Assembly (NCBI GenBank): GCA_022828595.1
Contig: JAKGHH010000003.1
Location: forward strand, 59,137,759-59,201,758
DNA: 64,000 nt
Source of the DNA: Nelumbo lutea
Lineage: Eukaryota; Streptophyta; Magnoliopsida; Proteales; Nelumbonaceae
Direction: 5' to 3'
The position numbers were made by a program, and so were the translations under genes. The notes under the pieces were generated by a model. It was not told the origin of the DNA and made no database searches. It saw only the letters and a program-made list of their open reading frames with translations. Positions within the stretch are counted from its first letter, which is position 1. Every line of letters starts with the position of its first letter. Below are positions 1 to 10,954 of this stretch, one piece after another.

Positions 1-85
1 CCACTGGTCTAGCACCCATCTTTCCAGTTTCAGAGAGCAAGTCAAGAACATACTTCCTTTGGGAGATAAGAATCCCATCCTTGGA

Positions 86-946
86 TCAAGCCACTTCTAT
101 GCCAAGAAAGTATCTCAATTCCCCCAAATCTTTAATCTCAAACTCTGTATGGAGAAAAGATTTTAGATCATGAATTCCTAAAACATCATTACCAGTCACT
201 ACAATATCATCTACATACACAATGAGGTATACTGCCAGAGGTCCATTCTTCACAAAAAGAGTATGATCGAATAGTGTCTGCACATAACCAAAGTTAACAA
301 GTGCTGTTCTAAATCTCTCAAACCATGCTCTAGGGGACTGTTTTAGTCCATAAAGAGATTTCTTCAGCCTGCATACCTTCTCTTTCATATCAGTTCCATA
401 CATCCCTGGAGGAAGAGACATATAAACCTCCTCATGTAATTCACCATTCAGAAATGCATTCTTCACGTCCAATTGATAAAGGGGCCAGTCAAAGTGAGCA
501 GCTAAAGATAGAAGAACCCTCACAGATGTCATCTTGGAAACAAGTGCAAAGGTCTCCAAATAATCAATCCCATATGTCTGTGTATAGCCTTTTGCAACCA
601 GCCTGGCCTTGTATCTTTCAATGGTGCCATCAGCTCGATATTTGATAGTAAAGACCCACTTGCAACCGACTAGATCCTTCCCTTCAGGCAAATCCACCAC
701 TTCCAATGTGTCATTCTTGTGTAAGGCATTGATTTCAGATCTCATAGCATCCCTCCATTCTGGAATCTTAAGAGCTTCTGACACAGACCTGGGAATAGGG
801 TTAGAAGCAACAGAAGAGATATAGGCAAAGTATGAAGGTGAAAGCAAACTGTAAGAAAGGTGCTTGGAAATGCAGTGTGCAGTGCACTTCCATTTTCCTT
901 TCCTAACAGCAATGGGAATATCAAGGTCAGGGAAGGATGACTCCAA
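86..946 (-). pseudogene. Reverse transcriptase segment of Copia A
   Basis: An open stretch of 286 codons with classic Copia RT blocks: the start SEALKIPEWRDAM, then [62 protein letters not shown] and the catalytic YVDDIVVTGND near residue 246. It ends at FLGIEVA. The next bases toward position 1 continue the protein (SRDGILISQ...) after a stop, so the ORF is a fragment of the polyprotein. It would copy the element RNA in the virus-like particle. Both catalytic Asp of YVDD are present, but upstream frames are broken, so no functional polyprotein is expected. Confidence 0.9.
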
Positions 947-1219
947 AGGTGCTGAAACAGTACCTGTTGTCTCTTCTGTAACTGGAAGTGTATGAGGCTC
1001 ATGTATTGTAGGAGAAACAACCTACACATTTCTGGGTCTTTTCCTTTGATACACCTTGGGATTGAGGATAGGACGAGGAGGTAAAGAGGGAAGAACACTG
1101 GGACAGGGAGAATGGAATGACTGGTCCACCCTTGATACATTTGAAGGAGAAGCAGACACATCAAGAGACTCAACAGGGACAGGAAGAGGAAGAGCAAACA
1201 CCTGTGACAAATCCTCCCT

Positions 1220-2233
1220 CTATGGACAATGTCCTTTTGGAGAGGAACCATAAAAGGGGGAAAGCTCATCAAAGGTGACATCCATTGAGACATACCAAGT
1301 GCCAGTCTTTGGATCAAAACAACAATAACCCTTTTGTGTGGGGGAATAACCAAGGAAGATACACTTTTGAGCTTTGGGTTCAAATTTATGCCTTTGGACA
1401 CTTGGAACATGTACATAACAGGTGCAGCCAAAGACACGAATAGGAACAAGAAAAAGGTCCTTGTCCGGATGAAGGAGATTGAAGGGAGACTTAAACCTCA
1501 AAACCCTGGATGGCATACGGTTTATAAGGTAGGTAGCAGTAAGAACAACATCACCCCAAAACCTTGTAGGAACATGTGAGGAAAATAAGATACTTCTTGC
1601 AACTTCAACAATATGTCTATTTTTCCTCTCAGCAACCCCATTCTATTCTGGGGTCCTAGCACATGAGGTTTGATGAATAACCCCCATGTCAGAGAGATAT
1701 CAGGATAGGTTCTTCTCAAAGTATTCTTTTGCATTGTCAGATCTGAAGATTTTAATTTTGGTATCAAATTGGGTTAGAATAAATTCATGGAATTGTCTTA
1801 CAAGTCTTGGAACTTCATCACGGGATTTCATCAGGAATATTCAAGTGAACCGTGAAAAGTCATCAAAAAACAGGATAAAATATTTGTAGCCACCCATGGA
1901 GGGTAAGTGGTAAGGCCCTCACACATCAGAGTGCACAATATTAAAAGGAAAAGAAGATCTTTTATTGCTCAAAGGATAATTGTTTCTACAATGCTTTGAC
2001 AATTCACAACACTCACAATGAAGACTGGACAAACTAATTCTCTTAAACAGTTCAGGGAATAGATGACTCAAGGCAGAAAAAGACAGATGACCAAAACGAC
2101 GATGACACAACATAATCTGACTAATAGACTCTGAAGAAACATATCCGAGAGCAACATTCCCAAGATGATCAGTGCATTGTCCCGGAGTATCAAGCAGGTA
2201 TATTCCGTTCACCTCATGGCCACTCCCAATCAC
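1220..2233 (-). pseudogene. Integrase region of Copia A, broken
   Basis: Three pieces in different frames. 1919-2233 holds the zinc-binding part: HRRFGHLSFSALSHLF followed by CECCELSKHC (HHCC), ending at HSDV with a stop where the core continues. 1522-1767 and 1220-1516 hold the later core and the C-terminal part (FGCTCYVHVPSVQRHKFEPKAQKCIFLGYSPTQKGYCCFDPKTGTW), read in frames different from the first piece. A functional integrase would insert cDNA into the genome. This one has at least one stop after HSDV and frameshifts in the core. Confidence 0.85.
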
Positions 2234-2251
2234 CTTCTGAGACTCCAGATC

Positions 2252-3631
2252 CTAAAAAACACAGTAGGAAGGAAAAAAGATTACACCACAGTTTAGTGAC
2301 TTGGTTAAACTACTTACCGACAACAAATTTGTATTTAGTTTAGGTACATGAAGGGCAAAAGGTAGGAACAAGGAATCCGTAGCCTTGATGGTTCCCTTAT
2401 CAGAGATAGGGGCAAGTGAACCATCAGCTAAAGTGATTTTATCACATCCAGGAAGCAAGTCATATGAAACAAACAAGGTAGAAAGATTGGTCATATGGTC
2501 AGAAGCACCTAAGTCAATAATCCAAGGGATCTTGAGATTACCTGAAGTGGTAGCATGATTGGCAGAAGCCCTTATACCTGAATGAGCAAATGCAGAAGAA
2601 GCAGAATTTCCTGAAGGGTTGGAAGGAGAAGTCACATCACCCAGCTGACTGATCATCTTCCCAAACTTTTCATATTCTGCTCTCATGGCTGCCAACTGTG
2701 CAGAAGCAGACATCTCTTCACTATTTGGCCCGGCAACTACATTTGCACTTCCTGATCTTTTACTATCATGTTTTTTCTGAAACCGAATGGGAACAAGATT
2801 AGGATGTAGTTTCCAGCATTTGTCTTTGGTGTGCTTCGGCTTCTTGCAGTACTCACATATAACTTCTTTTTTTCCTGTGCCACCAGAAGTTCCAGCATTC
2901 CCTTTAGGTTTAACCCCCATATTGGCAAAGTGATCACTAATATCAACCCCTTGAACTTGGACAACCCTTTTGCGCTCTTCACTACTCACCAATGCATAAG
3001 CTTGTGACAATGAGACACACTCCTTGGAAAGAATATTCTGTTTTGTGATATTATGTTTTGGGTTTAGTCCAGTTAAGAACTCAAAAACCCTGTTCCTTTC
3101 AACCAATTTTCTGTAGGTCTCTGCATCATTGGTGGTGTCCCAAGTTACACCTTCTATTATGTCAATCTCTTGCTATAGAGACTTCAGGGTTGAGAAATAC
3201 ACAGCTAGAGGCTTCTCCCCTTGCCTTAAATTCTTTACATCACTTCTCAATTTATATGCTCGGGCCACATTGAGTTTTTGGGAATAGGTTTCTGCAACAC
3301 TGTCCCAAATTTTCTTTGCTGAATTCATCCATAGGTAGTGTTGGCTAATTTGTGGCTGCATTGAGTTCACAAGCCACCCAATGGCAGTGTAATTTTTTTG
3401 CATCCACTTCTCGTAGGATGGATCATCTTCTGGGGGAGCCTTCTTACTCTCGGAAATGAACCCCCACTTTCCTCTACTACATACGTAAATCTTTACTGAT
3501 TGTGACCATGCCAGATAATTGGTTCCATCTAGTTTGACTATAGTCACAGTCAATAAGGAATCACTTGGAGTCCTCTGAACCAGTCCATATTCAGCACCAC
3601 TTTTGTTTTCAAACTCTGAGGAGTACGTCAT
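2252..3631 (-). pseudogene. Gag and protease region of Copia A
   Basis: The gag starts at 3631 (MTYSSEFENKSGAEYG) and has the Copia motif KLDGTNYLAWSQSVKIYVC. A stop at about 3172 (LKSL, stop, QEIDIIEG) separates it from the second half, which carries a CCHC knuckle of the form C-X2-C-X4-H-X4-C (CEYCKKPKHTKDKC) and then the protease. The protease reads IPWIIDLGASDHMTN where relatives read DSGA, so the residue after the catalytic Asp is changed. The frame closes at a stop just after the CVF of the protease C-terminus. Confidence 0.88.
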
Positions 3632-3689
3632 GTAACCACTTCAAATATGATTTCAGATGACTTCTACAAGTATATGAATGAGGACGAGC

Positions 3690-4225
3690 AAGAATTGAGT
3701 TCAACCGACCACAAGAAGGCAATACACTGAGTTTAGCCGACCACAAGAAGGCAATACACTGGGTTCAGCCTTCAAGAAGTAATAAGAAACTTCTAGGCAC
3801 TGTGCACTCAGCCGAAGTACCTTTTCAAATCTGGACTTCAAGGTAACCACCAAAGAAATAGCCAAGAAGAGTAAATACCAATTGGTATTGCTAAAAAGGC
3901 CTTTTTACAAACACAGTGTGGGCAATAGAGACAACCCCACTGTCAAAAAAGAAAAAATAGGCCTCAAGAACAGTTCGTACAGCCCCCCAAAACAGCCAAA
4001 TATAAGTAACAATCCACAACCTTGTTACAAGGATGTTTCGGCAGTTTTAACAGTCCAAGAAGGAGTGAAAACAGCCCAGAAATTTCTGGGTTAAACCAGA
4101 TTCAATGGCAGCCGAAGGTAGTACAGAACAACCAAAAACTTTTGGACACTTCAACAGTCCAAACACAACCGAAAGTAGTCCAAAACAACCAGAAATTTTC
4201 GGACACTTCAACAATCCAAACACAT
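3690..4225. repeat. Short tandem repeats in the leader of Copia A
   Basis: The untranslated leader between LTR and gag holds two small tandem arrays. Near 3697-3760 a unit of about 32 bp (motif CCGACCACAAGAAGGCAATA) occurs twice. Near 4113-4225 a unit of about 53 bp with GGACACTTCAAC occurs twice. No coding sequence is evident in 3632-4446. Confidence 0.7.
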
Positions 4226-4446
4226 AAGAAAATAACCCAGAAATCTGAGCACAACTTACAGTTTCGAGCTTCAAACCAGAATCGAGCTGTTCCCCTTCCT
4301 TTTTTTTCTCTGATTCTTCCTGGTCACCGAACCACTTCTCCAAGAGATTCTAGTCTTGGGCACTTTCAATGACCTCCAAGAATCAGGCAACACGAGCCTA
4401 AGCTTCCAGCCCTAGAATATTGAAGTTCAGGTCTGCTCTGATACCA

Positions 4447-4709
4447 TGAAGAAAACTGAAGAGAGGAGAGCTTGAGAGTTCGACAATGAGGGTTTGAGAC
4501 TGAGAGTTTCGCACCTACTCTCTCTCAGCACCCTAACACTATTTTATTAAGATAGATTTGAATAATTACAAGAAGGCCCTTAGTTGGGTAGGAAATTACA
4601 AAGAACTTAATATAGACAGGATGGGCCCAGAATAAGGCCCATTACAGAAAAATATAAATAACAAGAAAGAATAAATAGCCTATGGGCCATTCAACCTATC
4701 TTCTCTACA
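4447..4709 (-). repeat. 5' LTR of Copia A
   Basis: A 263-bp LTR that on the minus strand begins TGTAGAGAAGATAGG and ends CTTCA. It is followed at once by the initiator-tRNA-Met primer-binding site, seen on the + strand as GCTCTGATACCA at 4435-4446. The first 35 bases closely resemble the LTR start of element B. The other LTR lies outside the window, so no target duplication can be confirmed. Confidence 0.88.
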
Positions 4710-4796
4710 GTTGTGATTTCATCCATTAATGAATAATAATACATATTGGGTTGATAGTGAGGGGAGTGAGTTCGATTTCTCTTGACTGTTCTCCCT

Positions 4797-5112
4797 TGTA
4801 GAGAAGATGGGCCGAATGGCCCATAGGCTGTTACTGTATATTATCTTTATGTTCTTCTCTGTAATGGGCCTTATTCTGGGCCCATACTCTTTTATGTTCC
4901 TCTTTTGTAATTTCTTGTCCAACTAAGGACCTCTCTTGTAATTACTAAAAGATTAACTTAATAAAAGTGTATTAGAGAGTTAGAGGGAGGTTAAGTTCGA
5001 ACTCCTCATCCTCTAACTCTTCTTGTCGCAGCTCTCTCTTCTTCTCTAATCTTCTCTTGCTAGTTTTCTTTGTTTCAAACACAGTCCCTACTTCTAGGAC
5101 TGTTTTTCAACT
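4797..5112 (+). repeat. 5' LTR of Copia B
   Basis: It begins TGTAGAGAAGATGGG and ends TTTTTCAACT. The same 316 bases recur at 10359-10674 with about six substitutions. The following base is the first of the primer-binding site, and the TCCCT duplication abuts the outer end, so the boundary is set by two independent signals. Confidence 0.95.
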
Positions 5113-5124
5113 TGGTATCAGAGC
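5113..5124 (+). promoter_or_regulatory. Primer-binding site of Copia B (initiator tRNA-Met)
   Basis: TGGTATCAGAGC directly after the LTR, the usual plant Copia match to the 3' end of initiator methionine tRNA, where minus-strand DNA synthesis starts. Confidence 0.93.
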
Positions 5125-5982
5125 AGGCCATTGCTTGGCGTGTCCCTCATGTGGTTCTAGTTCAGCCAACTACATGAGGAGGTTCTAGGGCTGAGAGTTT
5201 ACAGTCATCCGCCTGATTCTTGGAGGTCATTGGAGGGTTCCCAAGCTTCTACACACTTGGAGAAGGGTTCGGTGACCAGGAAGAATCAGAGAACAAGTTG
5301 CTTTGCCTGCTTTAAATTCAGAGAAAAGGGTTTTTCGAAGTCATCCTAAAGGACAAGTATTCGGCCTGGTTTATAGTTCAAACCAGAGACTCTCTTACTG
5401 TAAGTCTTTGCTCAGTTGTTTCTGGGTTAATTTTTTTACTGTTCTGGACTATTAAAAGTCTGAAGTTTCTTTGGAAACAGTACATCTATTTGGCTATCCT
5501 CGGGTTTGATTTAATCCAGAGATTTCTGGGTTGTTTTTCATTTCTTTTCTGGACTGTCAAGTAGCCGAAATACCTTTGGAATCACTACTGCTGAGACTGC
5601 TTCATTCGGCCACTGTTGCTGGACTGCCCCTACTCAGAAATTTCTGGGTTGCTTTGGAGGTCCTATTCGGCTGATTATTGGGTTGGGAAGTTGCTGAGAC
5701 TGTTTTAAAACTAAGTGATACTAGTCTCATCTTCATTCCAGCCCCTTCTTGAAGCCTGAAATAGTAAATTGTGCCCTATACTTTGAAGGTTGAAATAGTA
5801 AACAGTGGGCTGTTAAGTATTGCACACTGAGTGTTCGACAAAAGGTCTCTTAAGGATTGTGGTCTTTTGTCTTCCTCTTTGGGACATTGGCTGTTAGAAT
5901 CTGAAATACATTGTGATTGGAGGTTGTTGGGTGTCTTTTTGAAGGCTGAAACAGTAAAGAAAGAACTACCACCGAACTTTGC

Positions 5983-6918
5983 ATGATGGATTTCTCAAAC
6001 TTTGAAAACAAGAATACTGCTGAATATGGGCAGATTTTGGGAACCCCAACCGATTCTATGCTGGCTGTAACTACAGTCAAGCTTGATGGGACCAATTACT
6101 TAGCTTGGTCACAATCAGTGAAAATCCATATTTGTAGCAAAGGAAAATGGGGTTTTATTTATGGGAGCAAGAAAGCTCCTTCAGAGGATGATCCATCTTA
6201 TGAGAGATGGGTACAAGAAAACTACACTGTGATTGGGTGGCTTGTGAACTCAATGCAGCCACAGATCAGTCAACATTATCTATGGAGGAATTCGGTTAAA
6301 GAAATCTGGGATAGTGTTGCAGAGACTTACTCCCAGAAGTTGAATGTTGCTAGAGCTTACAAACTGAGAAGTGATGTGAAGAATCTAAGACAGGGGGAGA
6401 AGTCACTTGTAGCATACTTCTCAATCTTAAAATCTATATGGCAAGAGATTGATTTGATAGAGGCTGTGACTTGGGATACCCCTAAGGATGCTGAAACATA
6501 CAGGAAATTGGTTGAACGGAATAGGGTCTTTGAGTTCTTGATAGGGCTGAATTCTGAATATGATATTACAAAGCAAAACATCTTGTCCAAGGAAGATGTT
6601 TCATTGTCACAAGCATATACTCTGGTCAGCAGTGAAGAAAGTAGAAGGCAAGTGCAGGTTCAAGGAGTTGGTATCAATGATCATTTTGCAAATATGGGAA
6701 TTAAACCCAAAGGGGTTACAGAAGCTCACAGTGGCACAGGAAGGAAGGAAGTGGTGTGTGAATATTGTAAGAACCCGAAACATACAATGGACAAGTGTTG
6801 GAAATTGCATCCCAATCTTGTACCTATCAGATTCCAGAAGAAGAATGATAGTAGAAAGACAGGAAGTGCACATGCAGCCACAGGCACAGATATAGAGGTT
6901 GAATCTACCAGTGCATAG
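5983..6918 (+). pseudogene. Gag of Copia B, ends at a premature TAG
   Basis: The ATG at 5983 opens a 311-codon frame: N-terminal KLDGTNYLAWSQSVKIHIC, a helical middle part with WDSVAETYSQKLNVARAYKL, and a CCHC zinc knuckle CEYCKNPKHTMDKC near residue 262. Gag forms the particle and binds the RNA. The frame stops with TAG at 6916-6918 after STSA. The same frame continues as LAAMKVEYEKFGKMIS, matching element A, so this stop is an inactivating mutation rather than a natural gag end. The 870-bp leader 5125-5982 is otherwise non-coding. Confidence 0.92.
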
Positions 6919-7082
6919 TTGGCAGCCATGAAAGTTGAATATGAGAAGTTTGGAAAGATGATCAGTCATCTTGAAGGTGCATCTTCATCATCCATCCCTT
7001 CTGGAGTTCAGCCACCATTGCATTTGCTCACTCAGGTATAAGGGCTTCCGCTAACCATGCATCCACCTCAGGTAAACACAAA

Positions 7083-8300
7083 ACCCCTTGGATCATAGAC
7101 TCAGGTGCTTCTGATCACATGACCAACCTTTCCACTTTATTTGTTTCATATGATTTACTTCCTGGCCGTGACAAAATCACCTTAGCTGATGGTTCTCTTG
7201 CCCCTATTTCCGGCAAGGGAACTGTCAAGGCTACAGACTCCTTACTCTTATCTTCCACTCTTCATGTGCCTAAATTAAATACCAACTTATTATCTGTAAG
7301 TAGCCTGACCAAATCATTGAATTGTTGTGTAACCTTTTTCCCTTCTCACTGTGTGTTTCAGGACCTGAAGTCTCAGAAGGTGATTGGGAGTGGCCATGAA
7401 GCGAATGGAATATACTTGCTCGACACCCCTGGCCAATGCTTTGATCATCCCAAGAATGTTGCTTTTGGTTTTACTTTTTCAGAGTCTGTTAGTCAAATTT
7501 TGTTGAGTCATTGTCGGTTGGGTCATTTACCCTTTTCTGCTTTAAGCCATTTGTTTCCAAAACTGTTTAAGGGAGTCAGTGTGTCCAGTCTCAATTGTGA
7601 ATCCTGTCAGTTGTCAAAGCATTGTAGAAAAAATTACCCTGTGAGCAATAAAAGATATTTTTTTCTTTTTCATATTGTGCACTCTGATGTGTGGGGGCCA
7701 TACCATTTATCCTCTATGGGGGGTTACAAATATTTTATCTTGTTTATTGATGACTTCTCTAGATTCTCCTGGATATACTTAATGAAATCCCGGGATGAAA
7801 TTCCAAGACTTGTGAGGCAATTTCATGAGCTTGTTCTAACTCAATTTGGTACCAGAATTAAGGTTTTCAGATCTGACAATGCAAAAGAGTATTTTGAGAA
7901 GAGTTTATCCTTGTATCTTTCAGACATGGGGGTTATTCATCAAAGCTCCTGTGTTAGAACCCCTGAACAAAATGGAGTTGCTGAGAGGAAAAATAGACAT
8001 ATTGTTGAAGTTGCAAGGAGCCTTTTGTTTGCCTCACATGTTCCCACAAGATTTTGGGGTGATGCTATACTTACTGCTACCTATCTCATAAACCGTATGC
8101 CATCCAAGGTACTAGGGTTTAAATCCCCCTTCAGTCTTCTTCATCCAGACAAGGATCTCTTCCCAATTCCTCTTCGTGTGTTTGGCTGTACCTGCTATGT
8201 TCACATTCCAAGTGTGCAAAGACACAAGTTTGAACCGAAAGCCTACAAAATGTATCTTCCTTGGTTACTCCCCCACACAAAAAGGTTATTGCTGTTTTGA
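7083..8300 (+). pseudogene. Protease and integrase of Copia B
   Basis: Starts with TPWIIDSGASDHMTN, giving an intact aspartic protease site DSGA just before the ATG at 7119. Next come LHVPKLNTNLLSVSSLTKSLNC and the integrase zinc finger HCRLGHL...CESCQLSKHC. The catalytic core has D in HSDVWGP, D in FRSDNAKEYF and E in TPEQNGVAERKNRHIVEVARS. All three DDE residues are present. Near 8247 one base is missing relative to relatives (the FEPKA/KCIFLGYSPTQKGYCC joint), so the frame shifts and the integrase C-terminus continues in another frame (8176-8784). Confidence 0.9.
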
Positions 8301-9492
8301 TCTAAAGACTGGCACCCGACATGTCTCTATGGATGTTACCTTTAATGAACTTTCTCCTTTTTATGGTTCCTCTCAGGATGGACATTGTCCACAGGGGGAG
8401 AGTCTGTCACAAGTTTTTGCTCTTCCTCTTCCTGTCCCAGTTGAGTCTCTTGACAAACCTGTATCCTCACCAAATGAGTCAAAGGAGGATCAATCACTTC
8501 ATACCTCTTGTCCCAGGGACCCTATTTCTTTACCCCCTCGCCCTATCCATAATCCCAAAGTGTATCAAAGGCAGAGATCCAGGAATGAGCAAGTGGTTTC
8601 CTTCACAACAGATGAAGCTCATACATTCCCAATCACAAATGAGATAACAGGTACTGCTTCAACTCCTTTGGAATCATCTTTTCCAGACCTTGATGTCCCC
8701 ATTGCTGTTAGGAAAGGGAAGCGGAAATGTACTGCACACTGCATTTCCAAACACCTTTCTTATGACTTGCTTTCTCCTTCATAGTTTGCCTATCTCTCTT
8801 CTGTTGCTTCTAACCCCATTCCTAGGTCTGTCTCAGAAGCTCTTGGGATTCCAGAATGGAGAGATGCCATGGAAACCGAAATGGATGCTCTACATGCAAA
8901 TGGTACTTGGGAGGTGGTGGATTTGCCTGAAGGGAAGGATCTGGTTGGGTGCAAGTGGGTTTTCACCATTAAATATAGGGCTGATGGAACTATTGAGAGG
9001 TACAAGGCTAGGCTTGTTGCAAAAGGCTACACACAGACATATGGGATTGACTACCTGGAGACTTTTGCCCCTGTTACCAAGATGACATCTGTGAGGGTTC
9101 TTTTATCTCTGGCAGCTCACTTTGATTGGCCTCTCTATCAGTTGGATGTAAAGAATGCATTTCTGAATGGTGACTTACATGAGGAAGTCTACATGTGTCT
9201 TCCCCCAGGGATGTATGGGAAAGATATGCAAGGAAAGGTATGCAAATTGAAGAAATCTCTTTATGGTCTTAAACAATCTCCTAGAGCCTGGTTTGAGAGA
9301 TTTAGAGCTGCACTTGTTAAATTTGGCTATGTTCAGACACAGTCGGATCATACTCTGTTTGTGAAGAAAAGTAGATCTTTGGCAGTGTATCTCATTGTGT
9401 ATGTTGATGACATTATAGTGACTGGTGATGATGCCTCGGGCATCTGGATCTTAAGTCCTTCCTCTGTACAGAATTTGAGATTAAGGATCTGA
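8247..9492 (+). pseudogene. Integrase tail and reverse transcriptase of Copia B
   Basis: From 8247 the frame encodes KCIFLGYSPTQKGYCC, a proline-rich linker, VRKGKRKCTAHCISKHLSYDLLSPS, then TAG at 8782-8784. The same frame resumes with FAYLSSVASNPIPRSVSEAL and the RT proper: [62 protein letters not shown] and YVDDIIVTGDD. After the YVDD block, near 9443, a base is missing (ASGI to DLKSF), so the ORF ends in unrelated residues at 9492. RT would make cDNA; this copy is broken by one stop and one frameshift. Confidence 0.9.
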
Positions 9493-9576
9493 GGGAGTTG
9501 AGATATCCTTGGCATAGAAGTTGCCAGATCCAAGGATGGGATCCTTATTTCCCAAAGGAAATATGTTCTTGATTTA

Positions 9577-10388
9577 TTGTCTGAAACTGGAAAACTGGGT
9601 GCAAGACCAGCTGCAACTCCCATTGATACGAGTCACAAACTTTCAGCTACAGATGGAACTCTGTTGGAAGACAAAGGGGTTTTTCAGAGACTTCTTGGGA
9701 AGCTTCTGTACCTGTGCATGACTAGACCAGATATTTCGTATGTTGTCAGTTGCATTAGCCTTTCATGCATGCTCCTAGAGATACTCATATGGCAGTAGCA
9801 GAACGGATTTTGTGCTATCTGAAAGGCTCTTCAGGGAAAGGAATCTTATTTACCAAGCATGACCACTTGAAACTTGAAGCCTATATTGATGCTGATTGGG
9901 CTGGAAATATGGATGACAGAAGATCTATCTCAGGATATTGCAGTCTGGTGGCTGGTAATGTTGTCTCTTGGAGGAGTAAGAAACAATCTGTTGTGGCCAG
10001 ATCCTCTGCAGAAGCAGAGTATAGGGCCATGGCACATGGGGTCTCGGAATTGTTGTGGCTAAGGTCCTTAATGGAAGAACTTGGGATTGATCGTGACAGA
10101 CCCATGATGTTGTACTGTGATAATCAGGCTGCCATCAACATTGCTCACAACCCGGTACAACATGATCGAACCAAACATATTGAAGTTGATAGACATTTTA
10201 TTCGAGAAAGAGTCTCCTCCGGAGAAGTGTGCCTTCCATTCGTTACCTCTGAAGGACAATTGGCAGACTTTCTCACCAAGGGCATTTCCAAGGCAAGACT
10301 TCATCATGACACTGGCAAGCTGGGCATGATTGACATCTATGCTCAGCTTGAGGGGGAGTGTAGAGAAGATGGGCCGAATGGCCCATAG
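9577..10388 (+). pseudogene. RNase H end of Copia B polyprotein
   Basis: 9577-9798 reads KLGARPAATPIDTSHKLS...FQRLLGKLLYLCMTRPDISYVVS, then shifts frame near 9750. 9765-10388 continues as [111 protein letters not shown] and QLADFLTKGIS. These are the typical Copia RNase H blocks (D of DADW, E of AEAEY, D of CDNQ). The frame runs into the 3' LTR, beyond the expected end near LEGEC, because the 3' LTR starts at 10359. Confidence 0.9.
10348..10358 (+). promoter_or_regulatory. Polypurine tract of Copia B
   Basis: TTGAGGGGGAG immediately before the 3' LTR, the plus-strand DNA primer of the element. Confidence 0.88.
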
Positions 10389-10674
10389 GCTGTTACTGTA
10401 TATTATCTTTATGTTCTTCTCTGTAATGGGCCTTATTCTGGGCCCATACTCTTTTATGTTCATCTTTTGTAATTTCTTGTCCAACTAAGGACTTCTCTTG
10501 TAATTACTAAAAGATTAACTTAATAAAAGTGTATTAGAGAGTTAGAGGGAGGTTAAGTTTGAACTCCTCATCCTCTAACTCTTCTTGCCGCAGCTCTCTC
10601 TTCTTCTCTAATCTTCTCTTGCTAGTTTTCTTTGTTTCAAACACAATCCCTACTTGTAGGACTGTTTTTCAACT
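10359..10674 (+). repeat. 3' LTR of Copia B
   Basis: Begins TGTAGAGAAGATGGG after the polypurine tract and ends TTTTTCAACT, followed by the target duplication TCCCT (10675-10679). Six or so differences from the 5' LTR suggest a fairly recent insertion. Confidence 0.95.
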
Positions 10675-10896
10675 TCCCTTTTCTTCTCTCTCTTTGCTTC
10701 CTATCTTTCTTCTCTTCTCTTCACTTTTCCCTCTCTTTTTCTTTCCTTTTCTTTGATCTTTTTAGGTCAGCATAGAGTGCAGGTTTTCCCCTTCCATCAT
10801 ATAATGGATTGTTTTGATTGCTGTTTCTATTAATGGAAAAGTTGTGGCATATTCTATTGTTTGAGTGCCATATATTGAATGTTTTTCTTTTGGCAG

Positions 10897-10954
10897 CTTT
10901 GAGCAATTCTGTATCAATTTGACAAATGAGAAACTGCAGCAACATTTCAATCAG
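10897..10954 (+). CDS. Myosin XI exon (relay helix)
   Basis: After ...TTGGCAG, encodes (S)[19 protein letters not shown], the conserved myosin relay-helix motif [20 protein letters not shown]. It starts in phase 1 after a codon split with the missing upstream exon and ends at CAG/GTTTTG. The short AG-preceded pyrimidine tract is the remnant intron next to Copia B. Confidence 0.93.

Larger units (their letters stand above)
1..4709 (-). mobile_element. Copia LTR retrotransposon A, 3' part cut off by window edge
   Basis: Reading on the minus strand, the order is 5' LTR (4447-4709), primer-binding site, leader, gag, protease, integrase and reverse transcriptase, which is the Ty1/Copia order (integrase before RT). 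The RNase H end and 3' LTR would lie before position 1. The protein is close to that of element B next door, with the same gag start pattern and the same RT blocks, so A and B belong to one family. A is inactive: stops interrupt gag, the protease-integrase joint and the integrase, and the protease active site reads DLGA instead of DSGA. Confidence 0.93.
4797..10674 (+). mobile_element. Complete Copia LTR retrotransposon B (5.9 kb)
   Basis: Two 316-bp LTRs (4797-5112 and 10359-10674) differ at about six positions by eye. A perfect 5-bp target duplication TCCCT lies at 4792-4796 and 10675-10679. The internal order is primer-binding site, gag, protease, integrase, RT, RNase H and polypurine tract. 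The LTR termini are TG...CT rather than TG...CA. The element sits in a myosin intron in the same direction as the gene, 222 bp before the exon at 10897. Coding is interrupted by stops (6916, 8782) and frameshifts (about 8247, 9443, 9510 and 9750), so it cannot move by itself. Confidence 0.96.

Noticed and set aside
742..1449. Long minus-strand ORF of 235 codons
   Set aside because: It overlaps RT and integrase of Copia A in another frame, is rich in Leu and Ser, and has no family motif. A shadow frame.
4022..4372. Plus-strand ORF of 116 codons with repeated QPKVVQNNQK
   Set aside because: Lies in the leader of Copia A, made by a tandem repeat, on the strand opposite to the element. No sign of a gene.
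5113..5982. Leader of Copia B considered as a separate gene or a ncRNA
   Set aside because: No ORF of note and homologous in place to the leader of Copia A. Ordinary 5' leader.
8690..9085. 131-codon plus-strand ORF within Copia B
   Set aside because: Overlaps the RT frame (8785-9492), which has all conserved blocks; this frame has none.
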